Below, in pieces: positions 1 through 6,052 of a DNA stretch of 23,994 bases; within the stretch, counting starts at the first letter, position 1; each line of letters starts with the position of its first letter. Both the position numbers and the translations under genes were made by a program. The DNA lies in NCBI GenBank assembly GCA_934615635.1, contig CAKTTT010000012.1, positions 1 through 23,994 of the forward strand. The letters are read 5' to 3'. The notes beneath the pieces were generated by a model, which had not been told where the DNA came from, did no database searches, and saw nothing but the letters and a program-made list of their open reading frames with translations. This stretch comes from an uncultured Eubacteriales bacterium. Lineage in GTDB: Bacteria; Bacillota; Clostridia; Oscillospirales; Acutalibacteraceae.

Positions 1-675
1 AGCCAGGATTTCCTCCAGGGACAGCACCTTGCCGATAACCATGTTGGTGCGGATATCCACACCCAGCTCCCGCAAACCGTCGATCTCCCTCTGCACAATC
101 TCCTTGGGCAGCCGGAATTCCGGAATACCATACATCAGCACGCCGCCGGCGGTGTGGAATGCCTCAAAAACCGTCACCTCATAGCCGCGCTTGGCCAGAT
201 CCCCCGCGCAGGTCAGGCCGGCTGGGCCGGAGCCCACCACCGCCACCCGGCGGCCGTTGGAAGCCGGCCTTTTCACCTCGGCCGCCTCCCTCTGCATATG
301 CCGGTCGGCGACGAACCGCTCCAGACGCCCGATGGCCACCGGCTCCCCCTTGATCCCGCGGACGCATTTGGCCTCGCACTGGGTTTCCTGGGGGCATACC
401 CGGCCGCAGACGGCGGGTAAAGAGCTGGTCCTGGCAATGGCGTTATAAGCTTCCTCGTAATCCTGCTCCACAATCCGGGCGATGAAATCCGGGATCGCCA
501 CATTCACCGGACAGCCGGACACACAGGGACGATGCTTGCAATTGAGGCAGCGCGCCGCCTCGTTGAGCGCCATCTCCTCCGTGTAGCCCAGCGCAACCTC
601 CTCAAAATTTCCGGCCCGTACCCGCGCTTCCTGTTCGGGCATGGGCGTCTTTTCCATTCGCTTGTTCACAGCCAT
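1..675 (-). CDS. nfnB: NfnB / GltA-like NAD(P)-dependent oxidoreductase, large subunit (3' part outside window)
   Basis: This is the N-terminal 225 residues of a flavoprotein of the glutamate synthase small-subunit family; the gene runs off the left edge. Two four-cysteine clusters are visible (Cys43, 46, 51, 55 and Cys90, 94, 100, 104), which in this family bind two [4Fe-4S] clusters. A Rossmann FAD motif GSGPAG follows at residues 148-153. It lies directly downstream of the NfnA-like subunit, and that pairing is typical of NfnAB, the bifurcating NADH-dependent ferredoxin:NADP+ oxidoreductase of Clostridia, rather than of biosynthetic glutamate synthase, which would sit beside a large GltB subunit. 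The start is uncertain: I use the ATG at 675, but an in-frame GTG at 714, overlapping the end of nfnA, would add 13 residues. Family assignment is secure; the NfnB role rests on context. Confidence 0.88.
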   Translation of the reverse strand, partial: MAVNKRMEKTPMPEQEARVRAGNFEEVALGYTEEMALNEAARCLNCKHRPCVSGCPVNVAIPDFIARIVEQDYEEAYNAIARTSSLPAVCGRVCPQETQCEAKCVRGIKGEPVAIGRLERFVADRHMQREAAEVKRPASNGRRVAVVGSGPAGLTCAGDLAKRGYEVTVFEAFHTAGGVLMYGIPEFRLPKEIVQREIDGLRELGVDIRTNMVIGKVLSLEEILA

Positions 676-703
676 GGCTCTCTGTACCAACCTTTCCGGA
701 TAA

Positions 704-1531
704 TCAGGCTTCACCCGTGAAGAGCAGCCGACAGGTATGCTCCTGCTCACGATACTGGGTCAAACGCTTCATCGCCTCGTCCCAGTCGATCTCATGGGCG
801 TCGAATTCCGGCCCGTCCACGCAGGCGAACCGGGTTTCCCCGCCCACCGTCAGCCGGCAGCCGCCGCACATACCGGTGCCGTCGATCATGATGGGGTTCA
901 TGCTTACCACGGTTTTGATGCCGTAGCCCTTCGTCAGCTCGGCCACCGCCCGCATCATGGGCAGCGGACCGATGGCCATTACCAGATCATAGGCTTCCCC
1001 CGCATCCAGCAGCTCCTTGAGCTTGACGGTGACGAATCCTTTGTTGCCGTTGGAGCCGTCGTCGGTCATCACGAACAGCCGGTCGCTGACGGCGGCGAAC
1101 TCCTCCTCCAGCATAACGATATCCTTGTTGCGGAAGCCGGCGATCATATCCACCCGGGCGCCCGCCTCATGGAATGCCTTGGCCTCCGGATAAGCGATGG
1201 CGCAGCCCACGCCGCCGCCCACCACCGCCACCCGGCGGTGGCCCTCCAGCTCGGTGGCCCGGCCCAGCGGCCCCACGAAATCCAGGATGGCATCTCCTTC
1301 CTCCAGGGTATCCAGCAGCAGCGTGGTCTTTCCCACCTTCTGAAACATAATGGTGACGGTCCCCTTATTCTCGTCGTGGTCGGCGATGGTGAGAGGGATC
1401 CGCTCCCCCTCCTCATTGACCCGCAGGATGATAAACTGCCCCGCCCGGGCCTTGCGGGCTATGTAAGGCGCCTCCACCTCCATCAGGGTGACAAAGGCGT
1501 TGAGCGCCCGTTTCTTAACAATCCTATACAA
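704..1531 (-). CDS. nfnA: NfnA-like ferredoxin-NADP+ reductase subunit (FAD, [2Fe-2S])
   Basis: A 275-residue protein of the sulfide dehydrogenase / dihydroorotate dehydrogenase electron-transfer subunit family. Visible parts are the FAD-binding RIPLTI stretch (residues 44-49), a nucleotide-binding VAVVGGGVG loop (101-109), and a C-terminal iron-sulfur site with Cys222, Cys225 and Cys237. An Asp (217) stands where a fourth ligand would be expected, as known for the NfnA [2Fe-2S] cluster. The protein should pair with NfnB just downstream to couple reduced ferredoxin and NADH oxidation to NADP+ reduction in the cytoplasm. The start is a TTG, chosen because GGAGGAGG lies 7 bases upstream and the N-terminus (MYRIVKKR) matches the family. 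The two genes overlap or nearly touch and form one operon. Confidence 0.9.
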   Translation of the reverse strand: MYRIVKKRALNAFVTLMEVEAPYIARKARAGQFIILRVNEEGERIPLTIADHDENKGTVTIMFQKVGKTTLLLDTLEEGDAILDFVGPLGRATELEGHRRVAVVGGGVGCAIAYPEAKAFHEAGARVDMIAGFRNKDIVMLEEEFAAVSDRLFVMTDDGSNGNKGFVTVKLKELLDAGEAYDLVMAIGPLPMMRAVAELTKGYGIKTVVSMNPIMIDGTGMCGGCRLTVGGETRFACVDGPEFDAHEIDWDEAMKRLTQYREQEHTCRLLFTGEA

Positions 1532-1567
1532 AGCGATTCCTCCTCCAAGGCATACAGATACCTATAT

Positions 1568-1597
1568 AGTGTACCATAAAGCGGCCCCTCTGCACAA
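1568..1597 (-). promoter_or_regulatory. Possible promoter of nfnAB
   Basis: Reading the minus strand, TTGTGC (1597-1592) and TACACT (1573-1568) are separated by 18 bases and lie about 37 bases upstream of the nfnA TTG start. Match to the sigma-A consensus is only moderate. The spacing and absence of any other gene here support it, but it is a weak call. Confidence 0.35.
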
Positions 1598-1728
1598 GAT
1601 GCATTTTCAAGGAAGTTCCTCCGCCTTCTTATTCAAAGCGGCCTCCTCCCGGCAGCACACAGGAGGGCTATCTCTCCGGCAATCCGCCACGATATTCCGC
1701 AAGGATGATCTGCCGCCGATCCCACTAA

Positions 1729-1762
1729 GAAAGCGGGCGGACACAAACGTCCGCCCGCTTTC
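1729..1762 (-). terminator. Hairpin terminator after the ABC permease gene
   Basis: A perfect 14-bp inverted repeat (arms 1729-1742 and 1749-1762, loop 1743-1748) starts about 24 bases after the permease stop codon. On the minus strand the stem ends in TTTC followed by TTAG, a short and imperfect U tract. It closes the regulator/binding-protein/permease unit and separates it from nfnA. The rest of 1607-1785 shows no gene. Confidence 0.7.
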
Positions 1763-1785
1763 CTGTTCAACCTCCAACCGCCGGA

Positions 1786-2568
1786 TTACGCCTGGGCGTT
1801 GTACCGCCGTCCGAAACGGCGGGCCGCCGCCACCAGCAGCCGCTCCAGCGCCATGCTGAGGATCACCGCGACCGCCGTCCAGGCGAAGACCTCCGGCGTT
1901 TCCAGATAGGTCTTGGCATCCTGGAGCTGCCGCCCGATAGACGCGGCGGGACGGCAGATCACCTCCGCCGCGATGCCGGATTTCCAAGCGAAGCCCAGTC
2001 CGGTGGTGCAGGCGGTGAGAAAGTAGGGCATAACCGAAGGAATCCGCACCCGCAGCAGCGTTTTCCACCAGCTCATCCGGAACACCGCCGCCATCTCCAG
2101 CAGCCGCTCATCCGTCTCCCGTATGCCTCTCTCCACATTGGCCCAGACGACCGGCACCACCATCAAAAAGGCGATGAAAGCGGGGAGCCGGTCGGTGCGG
2201 ATCCATACCAGCGCCAGAATGATAAAGGATGCGACCGGGGCCGCCCGGATCACCCGCAGCAGGGGGGACAGCAGCGCCCGCGGCAGAGGGAAGCGCACCG
2301 TGAGCACCGCCACGGCGCAGCCCACGATCACCGCCGCCAGGAAACCTGCCGCCACCCGCAGCAGGGAGAAGCCCGCCGCTTTCCAGAAGAGGGCGGATCC
2401 CAGCAGCCTCCACAGGGTTCCGGCCACCTTCAGCGGCGCGGGAACCAGCAGCTCCTGTCCCACCGCCATGCTGACCGCCTGCCAGACGGCGATCCAGAAA
2501 ACCGCCGCCAAAAGGCCAAGAAGCACCCGCTTCCCCTTCGCGTCAGGCGCCGTAGTAAAACGCTTCAT
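1786..2568 (-). CDS. ABC transporter permease, nitrate/sulfonate/taurine (SsuC/TauC) type
   Basis: A 260-residue polytopic membrane protein of the binding-protein-dependent transport family. Hydrophobic segments occur near residues 15-37, 65-90, 110-145, 185-205 and 225-245. The cytoplasmic coupling loop (EAA loop) is at about 158-181, with the pattern EMAAVFRMS followed by RIPSVMPYF; the usual glycine is replaced. The start chosen is the ATG at 2568, with GGAGGGG 9 bases upstream; an ATG at 2607 would give an unlikely extension. The gene overlaps the end of the solute-binding protein gene by 26 bp, so the two are almost certainly co-translated. No ATP-binding subunit is encoded downstream: a hairpin follows within 25 bases. 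The substrate cannot be told from sequence. Confidence 0.88.
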   Translation of the reverse strand: MKRFTTAPDAKGKRVLLGLLAAVFWIAVWQAVSMAVGQELLVPAPLKVAGTLWRLLGSALFWKAAGFSLLRVAAGFLAAVIVGCAVAVLTVRFPLPRALLSPLLRVIRAAPVASFIILALVWIRTDRLPAFIAFLMVVPVVWANVERGIRETDERLLEMAAVFRMSWWKTLLRVRIPSVMPYFLTACTTGLGFAWKSGIAAEVICRPAASIGRQLQDAKTYLETPEVFAWTAVAVILSMALERLLVAAARRFGRRYNAQA

Positions 2569-3586
2569 CCGGAACAGCCCCTCCGACAGATTTGGGGTTG
2601 GCCGCATACAGCACGTCGAAATAGCCCGAGATCTGGGCTTTCATCTCCGCGCCGTCGATATACACCAGGTTGCAGCGGGGAATCGCCTGCTTGGCCACCG
2701 CCGCCTTGGGAATAATGCCGTAGCTCTCGCACAGCGCCGCCGTGTTCTCCAGCTCGGCGGCGGCCTTCTCCACCGAAGCCTTGTATTCCGCCAGAAAGGT
2801 CTCCACCGCTTCCGGATGCTCCGCGGCAAAGGCGGAGCGCACCACCACGCAGCCCATCATCAGCTTGCTGGCGCCGCCGGAAGCCTTATCCCATTCCTCG
2901 GTAACATTCAGCGCCACCCGCAGCTCCGGCTTTTGGGCAAGGATCGTGGTGACGGTGGGTTCGGGCACCATGGCGACCTGAGCGGTGCCGTTGGCCAGCA
3001 GCGCCGCCAACTCCTCGTTCTGGCTCACATATTCGATCTTCACATCCGTTTCCGGGTCGATGCCGTTCTTTTCCAGCACATATTTCAGCACATACTCCGG
3101 ATTGGCTCCCTGGCCGGTGGTGTAGATGGTTTTGCCCCTGAGATCCGCCGCCGACTGGATGGAATCGCCGTTTTCCATGATATAAAGCACGCCCAGGGTA
3201 TTGACCGCCAGCATTTTGAGCAGTTTACCCTCGGTTTTGCCGTAGAGGGTGGCGGCCATGTTGGTGGGCAGGGCGGCGATATCCGCCTCCCCGCTGGAGA
3301 GCTTGCCGCTGATTTCGTCAGGGGCGGAGACGATCTGGAAGCTGTAGTCGTTGCCGACGCTTCCTTCCTCGTCCGCTTTCATCAGGTTCACCATGCCCAC
3401 GCCGGTGGGACCCTTGATGGCGAAGACGTTCACCTTGGTCTTTTCCGCCGAGGAGGCGGGGGCGGAGGACCCGGTTCCAGGGGCGGACGATCCGGCGGAG
3501 GAGGACTCCCCTCCCTGGGACGAACAGCCCGCCAGCATCAGCAGCGCCATCAACAGCGCCGCGACGGAAGAAATTGCTTTTTTCAT
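2543..3586 (-). CDS. ABC transporter solute-binding lipoprotein, NMT1/SsuA-like
   Basis: A 347-residue lipoprotein. A basic start and hydrophobic run end in the lipobox LAGC with Cys21, followed by a Ser/Gly-rich linker to about residue 50. The remainder resembles type II periplasmic-binding folds of the NMT1/SsuA/ThiY group (an FAIKGPTGVGM strand at the start of the domain, then PDEISGKLSSGEADIAALP, then LRGKTIYTTGQGANPEY). Such proteins deliver sulfonates, nitrate, pyrimidine precursors or similar small molecules; which one is not evident here. AAAGGAG lies 8 bases before the ATG. It sits 43 bp downstream of the Crp-type regulator and overlaps the permease gene, so all three appear to form one operon. 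Confidence 0.9.
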   Translation of the reverse strand: MKKAISSVAALLMALLMLAGCSSQGGESSSAGSSAPGTGSSAPASSAEKTKVNVFAIKGPTGVGMVNLMKADEEGSVGNDYSFQIVSAPDEISGKLSSGEADIAALPTNMAATLYGKTEGKLLKMLAVNTLGVLYIMENGDSIQSAADLRGKTIYTTGQGANPEYVLKYVLEKNGIDPETDVKIEYVSQNEELAALLANGTAQVAMVPEPTVTTILAQKPELRVALNVTEEWDKASGGASKLMMGCVVVRSAFAAEHPEAVETFLAEYKASVEKAAAELENTAALCESYGIIPKAAVAKQAIPRCNLVYIDGAEMKAQISGYFDVLYAANPKSVGGAVPDEAFYYGA

Positions 3587-3605
3587 ATTGATCGGCTCCT
3601 TTTCC

Positions 3606-3624
3606 GGCGGCGCGGTGCGCCGCC
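3606..3624 (-). other. GC hairpin between regulator and binding-protein genes
   Basis: An 8-bp perfect stem (3606-3613 with 3617-3624) around a 3-base loop lies between the regulator stop codon and the ribosome binding site of the binding-protein gene. There is no U tract, so it is not a standard terminator. It could stabilise the downstream message or tune expression between the two genes; that is inference. Confidence 0.45.
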
Positions 3625-3629
3625 CAATC

Positions 3630-4301
3630 TTATATCCAATCGGCTTTCAGCCGCTGCATATCCACGACGACCAGCCGCTTCCCTTCCCGGCGGACGATTT
3701 CCCGGGACAAAAGGGCATCCAGACTCCGATAAAGGCTGGACCGTCCCATATGAAGCATCTGCGCCAGCTCCTTCATGCTGCCGGGCAGCTCCACTTCCCC
3801 CTGGGGATTCGCGTGCTCCGCCAGATACCGGCGCAGCCTGTCGTCCGACTGACCATCCGTTAGGGCAGCGATTTTGTGGTTAAGGAAGCGGATCCGCCCG
3901 GAAAGAAAGCGGATATAGTTTTCCGCCACCCGGAAATCTTCCCGCATAAGCCGTGTGAGCGCCTCCTGCGACACGAACAGCACCCTGCTGTCCACCGCCG
4001 CCAGGACTTCAGTCACGTACTCCTCGCATTCCCCGAAAAGAGCCGCCACCCCGCACACCTGACCCGGCAGCAGCCGGTTCATCACCACCCGGCCCCCATG
4101 TCCGCCCGGCTGAACCACCTGCAGCTCGCCAGACAGAACAATCCCCATAGCCCGGCGAAAACGCAGTGGCGCATATACCCGGCTTCCCTTGGCGAAGGTC
4201 TCCGGTTCCGGCAGGGCTTCGCACAGCACCTGGATTTCCTCCGTCTGCAATCCCTGAAAGAGGAACACCCGGGCCAACAGCTCCCAGGACGGCTTATTCA
4301 T
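3630..4301 (-). CDS. Crp/Fnr family transcriptional regulator
   Basis: A 223-residue protein with an N-terminal cyclic-nucleotide-binding-like beta-barrel (about 15-115; GIVLSGELQVVQPGG and LLPGQVCGVAALFG are typical), a dimerisation helix (about 120-145) and a C-terminal winged helix-turn-helix (about 160-215, SMKELAQMLHMGRSSLYRSLDAL). No cysteine cluster like that of Fnr is present, so an iron-sulfur oxygen sensor is unlikely; the effector is unknown. GGAGGG lies 7 bases before the ATG. It is the first gene of the regulator/binding-protein/permease unit and has a strong promoter with a dyad at the start site, suggesting it controls its own operon. It also shares the intergenic region with the divergent kinase-like gene. 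Confidence 0.9.
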   Translation of the reverse strand: MNKPSWELLARVFLFQGLQTEEIQVLCEALPEPETFAKGSRVYAPLRFRRAMGIVLSGELQVVQPGGHGGRVVMNRLLPGQVCGVAALFGECEEYVTEVLAAVDSRVLFVSQEALTRLMREDFRVAENYIRFLSGRIRFLNHKIAALTDGQSDDRLRRYLAEHANPQGEVELPGSMKELAQMLHMGRSSLYRSLDALLSREIVRREGKRLVVVDMQRLKADWI

Positions 4302-4318
4302 CCTTAGCCCTCCAAATC

Positions 4319-4334
4319 TGTCCCATTTGGGACA
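4319..4334. promoter_or_regulatory. Dyad operator TGTCCCA-N2-TGGGACA
   Basis: A perfect inverted repeat with 7-base arms and a 2-base centre lies between the -10 box and the ribosome binding site of the Crp/Fnr-type gene, covering the expected transcription start. Position and symmetry fit a dimeric repressor site, most simply autoregulation by the adjacent regulator. Binding is inferred. Confidence 0.7.
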
Positions 4335-4339
4335 ATTTT

Positions 4340-4367
4340 AGTATATCATTTTTTTAACAAATTGCAA
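4340..4367 (-). promoter_or_regulatory. Promoter of the Crp/Fnr-ABC transporter operon
   Basis: On the minus strand TTGCAA (4367-4362) and TATACT (4345-4340) are separated by 16 bases, close to the housekeeping sigma consensus. The start site would fall near 4333, inside the dyad operator. Confidence 0.7.
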
Positions 4368-4437
4368 GCGGCGAGAGAGTTTTCCCGAAAAATAATCGCT
4401 TTCCTCTTTTTTAACCAAAAATATTCACAAATCGCCG

Positions 4438-4478
4438 TGTACTTTTCTTCAAAAATGTTGTATACTCTCTATAGAGAG
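4438..4478 (+). promoter_or_regulatory. Promoter and start-site palindrome of the kinase-like gene
   Basis: TATACT (4461-4466) fits a -10 box, with a weak TGTACT (4438-4443) 17 bases upstream. Overlapping the end of the -10 box is the perfect 14-bp palindrome CTCTCTATAGAGAG (4465-4478), where a transcription start and an operator would be expected. The regulator is unknown. Confidence 0.55.
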
Positions 4479-4528
4479 GCGAAAGATACCGCCTCCAAGG
4501 GAAATAAAACCGAAAGGTGTGGGAGCGC

Positions 4529-5158
4529 ATGAACAAAAATACCATTATCACCATCGGACGTCAGTATGGCAGCGGCGGCAGGGAAATCGGCCAAATGCTG
4601 GCGGAAAGGCTGGATGTTCCCTTTTATGACAAGGAGCTGCTCACCATGTCCGCCAAGGCCAGCGGCATGAGCGAGGAGGTCTTCGAAAATTACGACGAAA
4701 AACCCACCAACAGCCTTTTATACTCCCTCTCCATGGGTACCTACGCCATGGGTAACACCAGTTCGGCCTATATCAATCTGCCGATTCACCACAAGGTTTT
4801 TCTAGCCCAGTTCGACACCATCAAATCCATAGGGGAAAAGAAGGAAGGCGGTGTCATCGTCGGCCGATGCGCCGACTATGCCCTCGCCAACTACCCCCAT
4901 CTGGTGAACGTGTTCATCCACGCGGACATCAAAAAACGGATCAAGAGGATTATGGAGCGCCATTCCCTCTCCTCCAAGGAAGCGGAGGACCTCATCCTCC
5001 GCACCGATAAAAAGCGGGCCAATTACTATAATTTTTACTCCAACAAAAAATGGAGCGCGGCGGACAGCTATCATCTTTCGGTGGACAGCGGCGCCGTCGG
5101 GATTGAAAGAACCGTAGAGCTGATTATCGCTTTCGCCAATATGAAGGAAGCGGAATGA
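4529..5158 (+). CDS. Cytidylate kinase-like family protein
   Basis: A 209-residue P-loop protein of the cytidylate kinase-like family (Cytidylate_kin2). The nucleotide-binding segment is at the N-terminus (GRQYGSGGREIG, residues 10-21), followed by the family-typical FYDKELL. A later GGVIVGRCADYAL and the NVFIHAD strand also match the family. An arginine-rich region (KKRIKRIMERHSLSSKEA) probably forms the lid. The members are common in Firmicutes; the true substrate is not established and need not be CMP. I chose the ATG at 4529, where the family N-terminus begins; a GTG at 4517 is possible. The gene stands alone, divergent from the Crp-type operon, and a 14-bp stem follows the stop. Confidence 0.85.
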   Translation: MNKNTIITIGRQYGSGGREIGQMLAERLDVPFYDKELLTMSAKASGMSEEVFENYDEKPTNSLLYSLSMGTYAMGNTSSAYINLPIHHKVFLAQFDTIKSIGEKKEGGVIVGRCADYALANYPHLVNVFIHADIKKRIKRIMERHSLSSKEAEDLILRTDKKRANYYNFYSNKKWSAADSYHLSVDSGAVGIERTVELIIAFANMKEAE

Positions 5159-5171
5159 ACGCCGTAGCGGC

Positions 5172-5204
5172 GCAAGGAGCCGGGATGATGTCCCGGCTCC
5201 TTGC
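5172..5204 (+). terminator. Hairpin after the kinase-like gene
   Basis: A perfect 14-bp stem (5172-5185 with 5191-5204, loop TGATG) lies 13 bases after the stop codon. No U tract follows, so termination may be weak or factor-assisted. The remaining 5205-5500 holds no recognisable gene. A TTGACA at 5325-5330 has only a poor -10 match (TATCCC at 5346) with short spacing. Confidence 0.55.
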
Positions 5205-5500
5205 TGTGTGACGGGATACGCCGCTCTCCTTCCGGCAGCCGGCCGATGCTGCCGAAACCTCATGCGCTCCCGAAGCGCCTAACGGCGCACCGGTCGCGGC
5301 TATCACGTGCAATAATGCTCCATGTTGACAATTTTCCCGAAACACTATCCCAACGCTCCTGACGCCGGCAATCTGCTTCAGGGGCGGCGCAATGGAAAAT
5401 ACAGAGAAATCCGCTTTTTCTTTTTTACTCATTATGCTGTGCGGAAGATGAAAGATTTTCCGATGATCTTCGTCTTAATAGGATAGAAGGGGGCGTGGCT

Positions 5501-6052
5501 GTGAACGACACTTCCATCATCGCATTGTTCCAGCGGCGCTCGGAGGCGGCGCTCAGTGAGCTTATACGGCAATACGGCCGTTTGCTGCGGCAACTGGCGC
5601 GGAATATCCTGCCCACCGAGGAGGACGCGGAGGAATGCGTCAACGATGCGGTGCTGGACGTCTGGAATTCCATACCGCCTCAGCAGCCCCGTTCCCTGTC
5701 CGCCTATGCCTGCTCCCTGGTGCGCAACCGGGCGCTGGATCGCCGCCGTTATCTCACCGCAGAAAAACGGGGCGGGGCTGCTGAGGCGGAGGCCGAGCTG
5801 GACGCTCTTTCCGGCGGCGACGCTATCGGCGACTATCTGGACGCCCGGGAGGTGCGGCAGATTCTCCAGGAATTTCTGTCCTCCCTCACGCCGGAAAACC
5901 GGATTCTTTTTGTCAAGCGGTACTATTTCTGCAAAAGCGTGACCGCCATCGCCAATGAGCTGTCCATGAGTGAAAATGCCGTCAGCGTCCGCCTTTTCCG
6001 GCTGCGAGCCAAACTGGGACGGCTACTGGAAGAAAGAGAGGTATCTCTATGA
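5501..6052 (+). CDS. ECF-type RNA polymerase sigma factor
   Basis: About 183 residues with the layout of a group IV sigma factor. Region 2 covers roughly residues 10-85: LIRQYGRLLRQLARNIL, the acidic EEDAEECVNDAVLDVWNSI, then VRNRALDRRRY for -10 recognition. Region 4 covers roughly 120-178: LTPENRILFVKRYYF, then the helix-turn-helix AIANELSMSENAVSVRLFRLR. I prefer the GTG at 5501 because AAGGGGG sits 7 bases before it; an upstream GTG at 5495 would be too close. The stop codon overlaps the ATG of the next gene (ATGA), so the two proteins are translationally coupled, the usual arrangement for a sigma factor and its membrane partner. Target promoters are unknown. Confidence 0.9.
   Translation: MNDTSIIALFQRRSEAALSELIRQYGRLLRQLARNILPTEEDAEECVNDAVLDVWNSIPPQQPRSLSAYACSLVRNRALDRRRYLTAEKRGGAAEAEAELDALSGGDAIGDYLDAREVRQILQEFLSSLTPENRILFVKRYYFCKSVTAIANELSMSENAVSVRLFRLRAKLGRLLEEREVSL

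Noticed and set aside
2123..3883. Long 586-codon open frame on the plus strand
   Set aside because: It runs antisense through the permease, binding-protein and regulator genes, has low-complexity His/Arg/Gly composition and no ribosome binding site; it is a GC-rich shadow.
5325..5351. TTGACA as a -35 box for the sigma-factor gene
   Set aside because: The best -10 match (TATCCC) is only 15 bases away and poor, and the leader would be long; not supported.
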